64,000 nucleotides of DNA from Humidesulfovibrio sp. (GCF_031082295.1 NZ_JAVHLD010000006.1:1-64000); one strand, 5' to 3'; shown: positions 53,907 to 63,434, counted from the first letter of the stretch. Notes: generated by a model not told the origin, from the sequence alone. Translations and numbers: made by a program.

Positions 53907-54907
53907 AGATCAAGGATCTGCGTCTCGGCGCCCCGCCAGACCCCCCGCTGCGCGTGGTGTTCATGGGCACGCCGGACTTCGCGGCGGTGAGCCTGCGCGC
54001 GCTGCTCGGCTGGCCCGGCGCCAAGGTGCTGGCCGCCTACACCCAGCCAGACCGCCCCTGCGGCCGCGGCCGGGAGTGCAAGCCCTCGCCGGTGAAGGTC
54101 GCCGCGCTCGAGGCCGGCATCGAGGTCCGCCAGCCGCTCAACTTCAAGGACCCCGCCGACGTGGACGCCCTGCGCGCGTTGGAGGCCGACGTGCTGGTCG
54201 TGGCGGCCTACGGGCTCATCCTGCCCCAGGGCGTGCTCGACGCCTGCAGGCTCATGCCCATCAACGTGCACGCCTCGCTGCTGCCGCGCTGGCGCGGGGC
54301 CGCGCCCATCCAGCGGGCCATCGAGGCCGGAGACTCCGCCACCGGCATCACCATCATGCGCATGGTGCTGGGCCTGGACGCCGGACCCATCCTGCTCCAG
54401 CGCGCGCTGCGCATCGCCGACACCGACCACGCCGGGACCCTGCACGACGAGCTGGCCGAGATGGGCGCGGACGCGCTGCTTGAGGCCCTCACCCGTTTGC
54501 CCCAGGGCCGCCTGCTGAACATGGCCCAGGACGAGTCCCGCGTGACCTACGCCCCAAAGCTCCTGAAGGACGAGGGCCGCATCGACTGGAATGCGGAGGC
54601 GCAGACCCTGCACAACCGCATCCGGGCCATGCACCCCTGGCCGGGCGCATATTTTGACTGGACTCCAACATACCGCAACAGCTCCCTTGTCCTGACCATC
54701 GAGCCGGGCAGGGTGGGCGAGGAGCTGCCGCCGGGCACCGCGCCGGGCACTATCCTGGGCGTTGTGGAGGCCGAGGGCGGCAAATATCTCGCCATCGCCT
54801 GCGCGGACAAGGCCTACCTGACCCCCCGCGTGACGCCCCAGGGCAAGAAGCCCCAGGACGCCGCCGCCTTTGCCTGCGGCTACCTTAAAAACACCAGCCA
54901 GGCCTAG
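53891..54907 (+). CDS. fmt: Methionyl-tRNA formyltransferase
   Basis: Formylates initiator Met-tRNA with 10-formyl-THF. The 338-residue protein has LRVVFMGTPDFAAVSL, INVHASLLPRWRGAAPIQRA (catalytic Asn/His near residue 121) and DAGPILLQ. The C-terminal domain has the usual positively charged fold. ATG 53891, inside the def coding end, is the start that includes the needed LRVVFMGTPDF strand; ATG 53963 would cut it. Confidence 0.95.
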   Translation: MAEGLEIKDLRLGAPPDPPLRVVFMGTPDFAAVSLRALLGWPGAKVLAAYTQPDRPCGRGRECKPSPVKVAALEAGIEVRQPLNFKDPADVDALRALEADVLVVAAYGLILPQGVLDACRLMPINVHASLLPRWRGAAPIQRAIEAGDSATGITIMRMVLGLDAGPILLQRALRIADTDHAGTLHDELAEMGADALLEALTRLPQGRLLNMAQDESRVTYAPKLLKDEGRIDWNAEAQTLHNRIRAMHPWPGAYFDWTPTYRNSSLVLTIEPGRVGEELPPGTAPGTILGVVEAEGGKYLAIACADKAYLTPRVTPQGKKPQDAAAFACGYLKNTSQA

Positions 54908-54911
54908 CCCC

Positions 54912-55679
54912 ATGACCGAAGCCTTGCAGGGCACCGTGCGCAAGCGCCTGTTCATCGGCCTTATCGCCGGGACGTGCCTGCTCGTCTGCGCCCTGCTGGC
55001 GATGCTCTGGGTGGTGCCCTACGTGGGTCTGCGGAACATCCACCCTTCCGCGCCGTGGGTGCTGGGCGTCATTCTGGGCGCGTTGCTGCTGCTGGTGCTC
55101 TGGGCCAGCGCGGGCCTGCTGCTGAGCGTCGTCCTGCCCTGGCCCCTGCCCCTGGCGCGGCGCGTGCGCGGGGTCACGGTGAAGCTGCTGGTGCCCATGA
55201 TGAGCCTCTTGGGCCGCACGCTCGGCTTCTCCAAGGAGGACATCCACACCTCTTTCATCAAGGTCAACAACGAGATGGTGCTGCGCGAGCTGGGGCGCTA
55301 CGAGCCCTCGCGCATCCTGCTGCTCGTGCCGCACTGCCTGCAGAACAGCCGCTGCGAGATGCGCCTGACCCACGACGTGGACAACTGCAAGCGCTGCGGC
55401 CTGTGTCCCATTTTCGGCCTGCTGGAGCTGCGAGACCGCTACGGGGTGCACCTGGCCGTGGCCACGGGCGGCACCATCGCCCGGCGCATCGTTGTGGAGA
55501 AGCGGCCCAAGGTCATCATCGCCGTGGCCTGCTACCGCGACCTGTCGAGCGGCATCCAGGACGCCTACCCCTTGCCCGTCTTCGGCGTGTTGAACGAGCG
55601 CCCCTTCGGCCCCTGCCTGGACACCACAGTGCCGCTGGACAACCTTGAGGCAGCGCTGTTGCGGTTTCTCAAGGCCTGA
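54912..55679 (+). CDS. DUF116-family membrane protein with Cys motif
   Basis: A 255-residue protein with two N-terminal membrane segments (about 12-36 and 46-72) and a cytoplasmic DUF116 domain. Its metal-type cluster is LLVPHCLQNSRCEMRLTHDV followed by CKRCGLCPI. The late GGTIARRIVVEKRPK block is typical. DUF116 genes often follow fmt in deltaproteobacteria, as here (4-base gap). The function is unknown. Confidence 0.88.
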   Translation: MTEALQGTVRKRLFIGLIAGTCLLVCALLAMLWVVPYVGLRNIHPSAPWVLGVILGALLLLVLWASAGLLLSVVLPWPLPLARRVRGVTVKLLVPMMSLLGRTLGFSKEDIHTSFIKVNNEMVLRELGRYEPSRILLLVPHCLQNSRCEMRLTHDVDNCKRCGLCPIFGLLELRDRYGVHLAVATGGTIARRIVVEKRPKVIIAVACYRDLSSGIQDAYPLPVFGVLNERPFGPCLDTTVPLDNLEAALLRFLKA

Positions 55680-55866
55680 GCCTTTCTCTCCCGCCACCTG
55701 TTTTGCCGGATGGCCAACGCGGCGCCTGGTCTGGCCAAGTCGCTCCCAGTGGCGAACGCGCTCCTTTCAGGAATGATTCTTTTCACCTTGACCCGCCATG
55801 GGGCGTGGCCTATTGGCTACGTAGTTGCCATGCAGCTTTACCAGGACAGCCCGAACGAGGTTTGGA

Positions 55867-56304
55867 ATGCTGAATGATATTGATGAAATAAACAGCATAT
55901 TGGATGAGCACGCGGCTGCCGAGGCGCTCCGCAGAAGCGAGGAGCTGCTGCGGGCGGTGTTCAACACAAGCCCAGAGCTCACCTGCGTGACCAACATCTT
56001 CGGGGATTTCGTCGAGGTCAATGATGCCTTCTGTTCGGCCTGCGGCCTCACTCGGGAGGAGATCATCGGCAAGCCGGGCAACGCCATCAACCTTTGGGCG
56101 AACCTGGACCGCCGCCACGTATTTCTGACGCTGCTGGGCAAGCACGCCCGCGTGAGCTGCTTCGAGGCGGAGATGCGCCACCACAGCGGCGAGGTGCGCG
56201 CCTGCCTGCTCTCCGCGCGGGTCATCAAGGCCGGGGGAACTGCGCTGGTGGTCACCACGGCCAAGGACATCTCCGACGCCTGCCCGGTCACGGCGTATTT
56301 GTAG
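55867..56304 (+). CDS. Stand-alone PAS-domain protein
   Basis: A 145-residue cytoplasmic protein made almost entirely of one PAS domain (about 18-140): LRAVFNTSPELTCVTNIFGD, EVNDAFCSACGLTREEIIGK. There is no kinase, cyclase or DNA-binding part. ATG 55867 has GAGG six bases upstream. It could sense a ligand and act on a partner, or be a piece of a larger lost gene. It is followed by the tRNA terminator on the opposite strand. Confidence 0.75.
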   Translation: MLNDIDEINSILDEHAAAEALRRSEELLRAVFNTSPELTCVTNIFGDFVEVNDAFCSACGLTREEIIGKPGNAINLWANLDRRHVFLTLLGKHARVSCFEAEMRHHSGEVRACLLSARVIKAGGTALVVTTAKDISDACPVTAYL

Positions 56305-56360
56305 CTGGCGCTGGTGGGGCTAGGCCTCCTGCGGTTCGCCTTTACGAAAACCCATCAATG

Positions 56361-56393
56361 AAAAAGGGCCGAACCCTTTCGGATTCGACCCTT
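56361..56393 (-). terminator. Terminator of the tRNA-Val/tRNA-Asp unit
   Basis: On the minus strand AAGGGTCGAA pairs with TTCGGCCCTT (with G-U pairs) followed by TTT. Confidence 0.78.
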
Positions 56394-56402
56394 GTTGCGT
56401 GC

Positions 56403-56479
56403 TGGCGGAGTGGACGGGACTTGAACCCGCGGCCTCCGACGTGACAGGCCGGCGTTATAACCAACTTAACTACCACTCC
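56403..56479 (-). tRNA. tRNA-Asp (anticodon GTC)
   Basis: A 77-base cloverleaf starting GGAGTGG with encoded CCA. The anticodon loop is CTGTCAC, between CCGGC and GTCGG. The T arm has GGTTCAAGTCC. Confidence 0.95.
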
Positions 56480-56496
56480 GCACTATATGAGAACCG

Positions 56497-56572
56497 TGGT
56501 AGGCGGAACAGGGCTCGAACCTGTGACCTCCGGCTTGTAAGGCCGATGCTCTTCCAGCTGAGCTATCCGCCC
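56497..56572 (-). tRNA. tRNA-Val (anticodon TAC)
   Basis: A 76-base cloverleaf starting GGGCGGA with encoded CCA. The anticodon loop is CTTACAA. It lies 17 bases from tRNA-Asp and is probably transcribed with it. Confidence 0.95.
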
Positions 56573-56715
56573 GGAGGGATCTGAGCGCCTTTTCCAGCAG
56601 CGTTTCGGGGTCTGGCCCGGTGCGCTTCTGGTGGCTGCCCGCCACGGAGAGAATGCATTGCCATGAGAGGGGCCGACTGTCAAACGGTTTTTGCAGAAAT
56701 TTTTCGCCCGGGCAT

Positions 56716-57984
56716 TTAGCCCCCGCCGCGCAGGGCCGCGATGGGGTCCAACTGGGCCGCCTGGCGCGCGGGCTTCAGGCCGAACACCACCCCGATGCCC
56801 ACGGCGCTAGCCAGCGAGAGGAAGAAGACCTTCCACGAGAACAGGATCTGCAGCATGCCCAGCCGCGTGAGCAGCTGGCCCAGGCCCAGGCCCAGCCCCA
56901 GTCCCACCAGCCCGCCCAAAGCGGTCAGCATCGCCGCCTCCATGAGAAATTGCAGCAGGATGGCGTTGTTGGTGGCGCCAACGGCCTTCTTGAGCCCGAT
57001 CTCGCGGCTTCTCTCGCTCACGCTGATGGAGAACAGGTTGGCCAGCACGAAGCCGCCCACGGTCATGGCGCTAGCCGCCGTGACGCCCAGGAAGGCCATG
57101 AGCCCGCCCTTGAAGGCCGACAAGAACTTCAGCACCTCGTCGGCGGTGATGATGCTGAAGTCGTCGTCCTGGCCGGCCGTCAGCCCATGGGACATGCGCA
57201 GGTAGGAGCGCAGGTTCTCCACGTGGGCGGCCATGCGCTCCGGCTCCAGGAACTTGATGCGCATGGCGCGGTAGTAGCGCCGGTCCATGTTGAAGCGCGC
57301 GGTGAGCGTGGTGATGGGTATGATGATGCGGTCGTCGATGTCGCCGCCGCCGCCGGAGGCCCCCCGGTACTTGAGCCGCCCGATGACCTGCACCTGGAAC
57401 TTGTCGACCATGAAGGTGCGCCCGATGGGCGAGCCTTCGCCAAAGAGCTCGCGCGCGGGCTTGTCGCCCAGGATGGCCACGCGCGCGCCCAGGCGGACAT
57501 CCTCCTCGGAGAGGTCGCGGCCCTCAACCAGGGGCCAGTTCCAGGCCCCGGCGTAGCCCTCGGTGGCGCCGATGACCAGCGTGCCCGGCGCGGAGGAGTC
57601 CTGGTACTTGAGCGGCACGTCGGGCTTGGCGCGCATGGGCACCACCAGGTACGCCCCCGGCAGCGACTGCCGGATGCCCCGGATGTCGTCCTGGGTGAGG
57701 GTGTTGGTGCGGGCGCCCACGGCCTGCTTCTTGATGTTCCCGCCGAACACCAGGGCCGCGTCCGGCCCGAACCAGTCCACGATCTCCACGGCCTTGCGCT
57801 CGGTGCCGTCCACGGCGGTGACGATGAGCGTGAGCGAGGCCACGCCGAAGCCCACGCCCAGGATGACGAAGAAGGAGCGCACCTTGTACGCCCAAATCGC
57901 GGCCAGGGCCATGTGCCGCAGGTGCGAGAGCTGGCGCAGCAAGGGCGCCAGTCCCGTGCGTTGTTCGGCGCGTCGTCCTGTCAT
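56716..57984 (-). CDS. MacB/FtsX-type ABC transporter permease
   Basis: A 422-residue inner-membrane protein. N-terminal segment (about 33-55), a periplasmic MacB-core domain (about 60-290) and three C-terminal FtsX segments (about 300-410) with SVSERSREIGLKKAVGATNN, the family signature. No ATPase or MacA-type adaptor gene is adjacent in the window, so the transporter's other parts lie elsewhere or are missing. It starts 10 bases after the aminotransferase gene. The substrate is unknown. Confidence 0.88.
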   Translation of the reverse strand: MTGRRAEQRTGLAPLLRQLSHLRHMALAAIWAYKVRSFFVILGVGFGVASLTLIVTAVDGTERKAVEIVDWFGPDAALVFGGNIKKQAVGARTNTLTQDDIRGIRQSLPGAYLVVPMRAKPDVPLKYQDSSAPGTLVIGATEGYAGAWNWPLVEGRDLSEEDVRLGARVAILGDKPARELFGEGSPIGRTFMVDKFQVQVIGRLKYRGASGGGGDIDDRIIIPITTLTARFNMDRRYYRAMRIKFLEPERMAAHVENLRSYLRMSHGLTAGQDDDFSIITADEVLKFLSAFKGGLMAFLGVTAASAMTVGGFVLANLFSISVSERSREIGLKKAVGATNNAILLQFLMEAAMLTALGGLVGLGLGLGLGQLLTRLGMLQILFSWKVFFLSLASAVGIGVVFGLKPARQAAQLDPIAALRGGG

Positions 57985-57994
57985 GGGCCTCCTG

Positions 57995-59182
57995 TCAGCT
58001 CTTGCGCCCGCGCGCCAGCTCGGCCTGCATGCACTCCGCCAGCCGGCGGATGCCCTCGTCGATGGTGGCTGCGTCGGCGTTGGAGTAGTTGAGCCTGAGC
58101 GTGTTGTCGCCGGTGCCGTCCACAAAGAACGCCGCGCCGGGCACGAAGGCCACCTTCCGCTCCACGGCCAGCTTCAGGAGTTCCAGCGAGGACAGCCCCT
58201 CGGGCAGGGTGGCCCAGAGGAACATGCCGCCCTCGGGCTCGGTCACGGCCACGTCCTTGGGGAAATGCCGCGCGATGGCCTCCTGCATGGCCCGGCACTG
58301 GTCTCCGTAGAGCTTGCGGATGCGCAGCACGTGCGCCTCGAAGTCGTTGTCCTTCAGGAAGCGGTGCACCACCATCTGGTCCAGCGAGCCGGTGTGCAGG
58401 TCCGCGGCCTGCTTGGCGATGACCAGGCGCTCCATGACCTCGCCCTTGGCCACGATCCAGCCCAGGCGGAAGCCCGGCGCCGCGATCTTGGAGAAGGTGC
58501 CGAGCAGCAGCGAGTGCTCGGGGCGCTCTTTGTACACCGGGGGCAGGTCGCGCCCGGCGAAGCGCAGCTCGCCGTAGGGGTCGTCCTCCAGGAAGAAGCT
58601 GTCGTGGCGGCGCAGGAGTTCCGCCACCTGGGCGCGCTTTTCCTCGGAGTACGACAGGCCCGAGGGGTTCTGGAAGCTCGTGACCGCGTAGAACAGCTTG
58701 GCCCCGGCCAAGGCCTTGTCCAGCGCCTCCAGGTCCGGGCCGTCCTCATGCAGGGGCACGCTGCGCCAGTGGGGCCGGAAGATGGACAGGGCCTGAATGG
58801 CGCCCAGGTAGCCGGGCTTCTCGATGACCACGGGGTCCCCCGCGTTGACGAGCACCTTGGCGGCCAGGTCCAGCGCCTGCTGGGAGCCGGTGGTGATGAG
58901 GATGTCGGCGGGGTCCACCTCCATGCCCTTCTTGGCGCGGTAGCGCTCGGCGATCCATTGGCGCAGGGGCAGGTAGCCCTCGGTGGGCGAGTATTGCAGC
59001 GCGCTCGCGCCGGACTCGGCCAGCACGGCCTGGGCCGCGGCGGCGACCTCGGTCACCGGGAAGGAGGCCGGGTTGGGCAGGCCCCCGGCAAAAGAGATGA
59101 CGGACGGGTCGGCGGTGATTTTCAGGATCTCGCGGATGAACGAGCGCTGTGCGCCCTGCATGCGCTCGGCGAACTGTGGCAT
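57995..59182 (-). CDS. PLP-dependent aminotransferase (2-aminoadipate/LysN-like)
   Basis: A 395-residue fold-type I aminotransferase of the group related to MocR and LysN. Motifs: SFAGGLPNPASFPV near residue 30, YSPTEGYLPLRQWIAERY, TTGSQQALDLAAKVL, FQNPSGLSYS and the PLP-Lys site GTFSKIAAPGFRLGW (Lys near 231). The start follows AAGGAG at 10 bases. It shares a transcript with the MacB-type permease. The substrate is unknown; aromatic or aminoadipate-type acids fit the family. Confidence 0.9.
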   Translation of the reverse strand: MPQFAERMQGAQRSFIREILKITADPSVISFAGGLPNPASFPVTEVAAAAQAVLAESGASALQYSPTEGYLPLRQWIAERYRAKKGMEVDPADILITTGSQQALDLAAKVLVNAGDPVVIEKPGYLGAIQALSIFRPHWRSVPLHEDGPDLEALDKALAGAKLFYAVTSFQNPSGLSYSEEKRAQVAELLRRHDSFFLEDDPYGELRFAGRDLPPVYKERPEHSLLLGTFSKIAAPGFRLGWIVAKGEVMERLVIAKQAADLHTGSLDQMVVHRFLKDNDFEAHVLRIRKLYGDQCRAMQEAIARHFPKDVAVTEPEGGMFLWATLPEGLSSLELLKLAVERKVAFVPGAAFFVDGTGDNTLRLNYSNADAATIDEGIRRLAECMQAELARGRKS

Positions 59183-59338
59183 GGCAAAGGTCTCCTTGGC
59201 GTGGTTTGAGCGCGCAGTCTAGGCCCGGGCCTCTCCGAGATCAAGTCCGGCGGGGTGTGAAATGGCAGACGGCCTTGACATTCCGTGTCTTGGAAGCGAA
59301 CTTGCGAGCAATCACTTTCCCAAGGAGCCTCCATCGCC

Positions 59339-60151
59339 ATGACCGCAGCCCATTCCCTCGCAGAGAGCGTCCTGCGCGACCTCACGGCCATCCGCGCCAA
59401 GAACCCGGTGGTGACCTCCATCACCAACTACGTCGTCACCAACACCACGGCCAACGCGCTGCTGGCCATCGGGGCCTCGCCCATCATGAGCCACGCCGCT
59501 GAGGAGATGGCCGAGCTGATGGTTTTCAGCGGGGCGCTGGTCATCAACCTGGGCACCGTGGCCCCGGAATACATCGCGGCCATGGACCCGGCCTGGGCCG
59601 CGGCCGACAAGGCGGGCGTGCCGGTGATCCTCGACCCCGTCGGGGCTGGTGCGAGCAAGCTGCGCACCGAGACGCCGCTGGCGCTCCTGGCCAGGCACAA
59701 GGCCTTCATCGTCCGGGGCAACGCCTCGGAGATCATGACCCTGGCGGGGCAGAGCGGAGAGACCAAGGGCGTGGACAGCACCGCCAAGTCCGACGACGCG
59801 GCGGGCTTCGCCCAGACCCTGGCCAAGCGCCTGGAGTGCGCCGTCGTCGTGAGCGGCGAGGCGGACCAGGTCTGCACCGGCCAGGCATCCGCGCGGGTGC
59901 TGGGAGGCAGCGCGCTGATGCCGCGCGTCACCGGCCTGGGCTGCACGGCCACGGCCATCTGCGGCGCCTTCGCGGCGGTGAACAAAAACCCCTTCGAGGC
60001 GGCGCTCCATGCCTGCGCGGCCATGAAGGTGGCCGGCGAGATGGCGGCCGAGAAGGCCTCCGGCCCCGGCACCCTGCAGCTCTATTTCTACGACGCGCTC
60101 TACGCCATGGGCGAAGAAGACATCCGCCAGCGCCTCAAGGTGGAACTCTAG
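59339..60151 (+). CDS. thiM: Hydroxyethylthiazole kinase
   Basis: Thiazole salvage for thiamine. The 270-residue ribokinase-fold protein has TSITNYVVTNTTANALLAIG, GTVAPEYIAAM, ILDPVGAGAS and the C-terminal catalytic GLGCTATAICGAFAA (Cys). The start ATG 59339 has AAGGAG 11 bases upstream. ThiE follows after 2 bases, giving a two-gene thiazole-pyrimidine coupling unit. thiD is not in the window. Confidence 0.94.
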   Translation: MTAAHSLAESVLRDLTAIRAKNPVVTSITNYVVTNTTANALLAIGASPIMSHAAEEMAELMVFSGALVINLGTVAPEYIAAMDPAWAAADKAGVPVILDPVGAGASKLRTETPLALLARHKAFIVRGNASEIMTLAGQSGETKGVDSTAKSDDAAGFAQTLAKRLECAVVVSGEADQVCTGQASARVLGGSALMPRVTGLGCTATAICGAFAAVNKNPFEAALHACAAMKVAGEMAAEKASGPGTLQLYFYDALYAMGEEDIRQRLKVEL

Positions 60152-60153
60152 CC

Positions 60154-60819
60154 ATGCCGCCGCGCCCTGTGTCCCGCCCGGACTTCAATCCCTCGCTGTA
60201 CCTGGTCACGGACCAGCGCCTGTGCGGCGAGAGGAGCATCTTCGACGTGGTGGGCTTGGCCGTGCGCGGGGGCGTGACCATGGTCCAGCTGCGCGAGAAG
60301 CGCATGAACATGCGCTCCCTTGTGGACCTGGCCCGGGCCCTCAAGGGCCTGCTCACGCCCTTCGGGGTGCCGCTCATCATCAACGACCGGGTGGACGCGG
60401 CCCTGGCCGTGGGCGCGGATGGCGTGCACCTGGGGCAAAGCGACATGCCCGCGGAGCTGGCCCGGCACCTGCTGGGGCCGGACGCGATCCTCGGGCTGTC
60501 CGTGGAGCGGCTGGAGCACCTGCGCGAGGCCGAGCGCCTGGACGTGGACTACTTTGGGGTGAGCCCCATCTTTCCCACGGACACCAAGCCCGAGCTGGAC
60601 AACGCCTGGGGGCTGAGCGGACTTGAAGCCGTGCGCAGGATAGCCACGAAACCGCTGGTGGCCATCGGCGGCATCAACGCCGAAAACGCCGAGGCCGTGG
60701 TGCGCGCCGGGGCGGACGGGCTGGCCGTGGTGTCGGCCATCTGCGCCGCCTCCGATCCGTTGCGCGCCGCGGAGGAGCTGACAACGGCCCTGCGCCGGGC
60801 CCGCAACATTCTTCAATAG
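60154..60819 (+). CDS. thiE: Thiamine-phosphate synthase
   Basis: Joins HMP-PP and thiazole phosphate to thiamine phosphate. The 221-residue TIM-barrel protein has SLYLVTDQRLCG, VTMVQLREKRMNM, INDRVDAALAVGADGVHLGQ and AIGGINAENAEAVV with the phosphate-binding glycines. It is directly downstream of thiM. Confidence 0.95.
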   Translation: MPPRPVSRPDFNPSLYLVTDQRLCGERSIFDVVGLAVRGGVTMVQLREKRMNMRSLVDLARALKGLLTPFGVPLIINDRVDAALAVGADGVHLGQSDMPAELARHLLGPDAILGLSVERLEHLREAERLDVDYFGVSPIFPTDTKPELDNAWGLSGLEAVRRIATKPLVAIGGINAENAEAVVRAGADGLAVVSAICAASDPLRAAEELTTALRRARNILQ

Positions 60820-60850
60820 ACCACAACAACAGCACTACCGGAGGGCGTCC

Positions 60851-62464
60851 ATGCCTGCCACACGCCGCCGCATACCGCCGCGCTCCCCCATCGCTTCCTG
60901 GCGGTTCTTCTGCCTTGCCTTGGGGCTCGCGTCGGTCCTGGCAATGGTCGGCGCGGCCCCTGCCCGCGCGGCCCTGTCCGCCACCTCCGAGGCCTGCCTG
61001 CGGCGTTGCCTGTCCAGCTGCGCGGACAAGGGCCGGGCTGAAGACGAGGCCTGCCTGCGCCCATGCCTCAAGGAATGCCCCGTGCATTGCGGCACCGTGG
61101 ACACGGACTGCGCCCTGGCCTACCTGAAGAAGAATCCCCCCGGCCCTGAAGCCAAGACGCCCGAACCCCTCGGCGATCCCTGGGAGGCCAGCAGCCGGCG
61201 CAGCCCCCTGGCGGAGCGCGTGGGGCTGTGCGCCGAGGCCTGCCTGGTCAAGCCGGTCTGCCTGCCCTCGGCCTACGACCAAGGCCCGCCCGAACTCACT
61301 TCCTCGCCCAAGAAGCCCCAGCCGCCCGCGCCCGCGCAGCAGAAGCGCTACGAGCCCAAGGGCCGGTATTTCAGCCTCGACCTGCCCCAGGGCTGGACGG
61401 TGCAGGAGCAGGACACCCTCGCCAAGGGCGGGGACTTTGAGCTGACGCTCCTGGCCAAGGGCCAGGCTTTCCTCGACTACTCGCAGATGCGCGTGCGCTA
61501 CGTGCCCGGTCCCCACCGCACCGCCGCGCGCTTCCGTTTCGACCTGGAGCACCCGGCCCACGGCCCGGCCAACGCGACAGCCCCGGTCATGACCCGGGCG
61601 GACGTGGGCGGGGAGCCGGGCTGGAGCGCCGAAACCCGCGGCGAGCGCAGCCTCCTCGGCCAGGAGGACAGCGTGCCCCTGCGCACGCGCACCCTGCTGC
61701 TGCCCCGGGACTCCGGCTACTTCGTGCTCAGCCTGGACACGCCCGAGGCCGCCGCCGAGGCCAACGCGGAGATCTTCGAGCGCATGATCGGGAGCTTTCG
61801 CCCCCAGGCGAAGGCCGGCCCGCGCGCGCCGGAACTCTCGGCGCACGAGCGCGCCGTGTGGGCGGGATTCTTCGGCTCCGGCGGCAAGCTGGAGCAGGCA
61901 TCCGCGCCGGACGCCCCGCCCTTCGACCCCGGCTTGAGCCAGCAGCGGCAATACCTCACGGACACGGCCAGGACTCGGCTGGTGGCGGGCCGGACCCTCG
62001 CCGCTCCGGGCATCCACAAGGACGCGCTTGCGGAGCTGCTGCGCGGCTGCGGGGCGCAGGACACGGACAAGGCCGTCGCCGACCTCACCAAGGGCTGGGA
62101 CGCCGTGCGCGGGCAGCAGGTGCTGGTCACGGACGAGATCCTCCTGCCCGGCGCTGGTCAATACGGCCTGAGGGTGTTAGAGGACACCAAGCCCGAAAGC
62201 CCGGGCGAGGCCCAGCCGGAACTCATGGGCGGGCCGGGCCGCCAGGGCAGGCTGACCAGGCCAAGCGGCCCGGAGGCACTCGCCCTGCGCTCCAGCCTGG
62301 CCCTGCTCTCGCGGGTGGCCCTAAGCCCCGGCGGAGACCTGGCCCTGGCCTACGTGGCCCACCGCCAGAGCAGCCCCGGCACCAGCCATTTCGTGCTGCT
62401 GCGGCGCGTGGACGCGGGCTGGGTGCTTTGCGGCGCGGCCCAGAAGGACATGATCATCTATTAG
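60851..62464 (+). CDS. Cys-rich exported protein, unknown
   Basis: A 537-residue protein. A long basic start and signal segment (about 18-42, ending APARAA) are followed by a Cys-rich part (about 43-145) with CLRRCLSSC, CLRPCLKECPVHC and later CAEACLVKPVC. These resemble paired CxxxC units that form disulfides. The rest (about 175-535) is probably two beta-rich domains (KGRYFSLDLPQGWTVQEQD; FVLLRRVDAGWVLCG). The family is not recognised. It lies 31 bases after thiE on the same strand, but no link with thiamine is visible. Confidence 0.72.
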   Translation: MPATRRRIPPRSPIASWRFFCLALGLASVLAMVGAAPARAALSATSEACLRRCLSSCADKGRAEDEACLRPCLKECPVHCGTVDTDCALAYLKKNPPGPEAKTPEPLGDPWEASSRRSPLAERVGLCAEACLVKPVCLPSAYDQGPPELTSSPKKPQPPAPAQQKRYEPKGRYFSLDLPQGWTVQEQDTLAKGGDFELTLLAKGQAFLDYSQMRVRYVPGPHRTAARFRFDLEHPAHGPANATAPVMTRADVGGEPGWSAETRGERSLLGQEDSVPLRTRTLLLPRDSGYFVLSLDTPEAAAEANAEIFERMIGSFRPQAKAGPRAPELSAHERAVWAGFFGSGGKLEQASAPDAPPFDPGLSQQRQYLTDTARTRLVAGRTLAAPGIHKDALAELLRGCGAQDTDKAVADLTKGWDAVRGQQVLVTDEILLPGAGQYGLRVLEDTKPESPGEAQPELMGGPGRQGRLTRPSGPEALALRSSLALLSRVALSPGGDLALAYVAHRQSSPGTSHFVLLRRVDAGWVLCGAAQKDMIIY

Positions 62465-62546
62465 CCGAGCGCTAACCGGCGATACCCGCGCGACAACCGT
62501 TCGACAGTCGCGGGTGATGTCGACGAAAGCGGGGGGAGGGACAGGC

Positions 62547-63434
62547 ATGGCGGACGCAGTGGGCGGATACGTTATCCGGCGCATGGAGCGCGACGAGCTG
62601 GACTACGCCGTGAGCCAGGCGGCGGGCGAGGGCTGGAACCCCGGCCTGAACGACGCCGAGGCCTTCTGGCAGGCCGATCCGCAAGGCTATTTCCTGGGAC
62701 TGCTCGACGACCGGCCCGTGGCCACCATCTCCGCCGTGGGCTACGGCAACGAGGGCAGCGGCCCCGGCTACGGTTTCGTCGGCCTCTACATCGTGGCGCG
62801 GGAACAGCGCGGACTCGGCCTGGGCTACCGCCTGTGGGACGCGGCGCTCAGCACCCTCACCGCGCCGACCATCGGCCTGGACGCGGTCCTGGCCCAGCAG
62901 GACACCTACCGCAAGAGCGGCTTTGAACTGGCCATGCGCAACTGCCGCTACGAGGGCAGCTCAAAAGGCAAGGCCCTGAGCCCCATGTCGGCGGGCCTGT
63001 CGCCCCTGGCGGAGTTTTCCCTGGACGAGGTGCTGGCCTATGACCGGCGCTGCTTCCCTGCCCGGCGCGAGGCCTTCCTGCGGCCCTGGCTGAGCCTGCC
63101 GGGCCACGTGGCCCTGGGACTGCGGCGCGGCGGCGCCCTTGCCGGGTACGGCGTGATCCGGCCCTGCGGGCAGGGCAGCAAGATCGGGCCTCTTTTCGCC
63201 GATGACGACGCGGCCGCCCACGCCCTTTTCCACGGCCTGTGCGCCAGCTCGCCGCTGGCCGCCAAGGGCGCGCCGGTGTACCTGGACGTGCCCATGCCGC
63301 ACGCCGGGGCCGTGCGCCTGGCCGAGTCCCACAACATGCGCCCGGTGTTCGAGACAGCGCGCATGTATCGCGGCCCGGCACCGGACGTGGACCTGGGCCG
63401 CACCTTCGGCATCACCAGCTTCGAGCTGGGCTAG
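62547..63434 (+). CDS. Double-GNAT acetyltransferase (YitH/Acetyltransf_18-like)
   Basis: A 295-residue protein with two GNAT-type domains. The first (about 5-140) has YGFVGLYIVAREQRGLGLGY, the acetyl-CoA motif QRGLGLG. The second (about 160-290) lacks a clear motif A (VALGLRRGGALAGYGVIRPC) and probably shapes the substrate site. ATG 62547 follows GGGGAGGG. Substrate unknown. Confidence 0.85.
   Translation: MADAVGGYVIRRMERDELDYAVSQAAGEGWNPGLNDAEAFWQADPQGYFLGLLDDRPVATISAVGYGNEGSGPGYGFVGLYIVAREQRGLGLGYRLWDAALSTLTAPTIGLDAVLAQQDTYRKSGFELAMRNCRYEGSSKGKALSPMSAGLSPLAEFSLDEVLAYDRRCFPARREAFLRPWLSLPGHVALGLRRGGALAGYGVIRPCGQGSKIGPLFADDDAAAHALFHGLCASSPLAAKGAPVYLDVPMPHAGAVRLAESHNMRPVFETARMYRGPAPDVDLGRTFGITSFELG

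Noticed and set aside
59222-59338. TPP riboswitch before thiM
   Set aside because: The short leader lacks the CUGAGA and related conserved blocks, and there is no room for the full fold.
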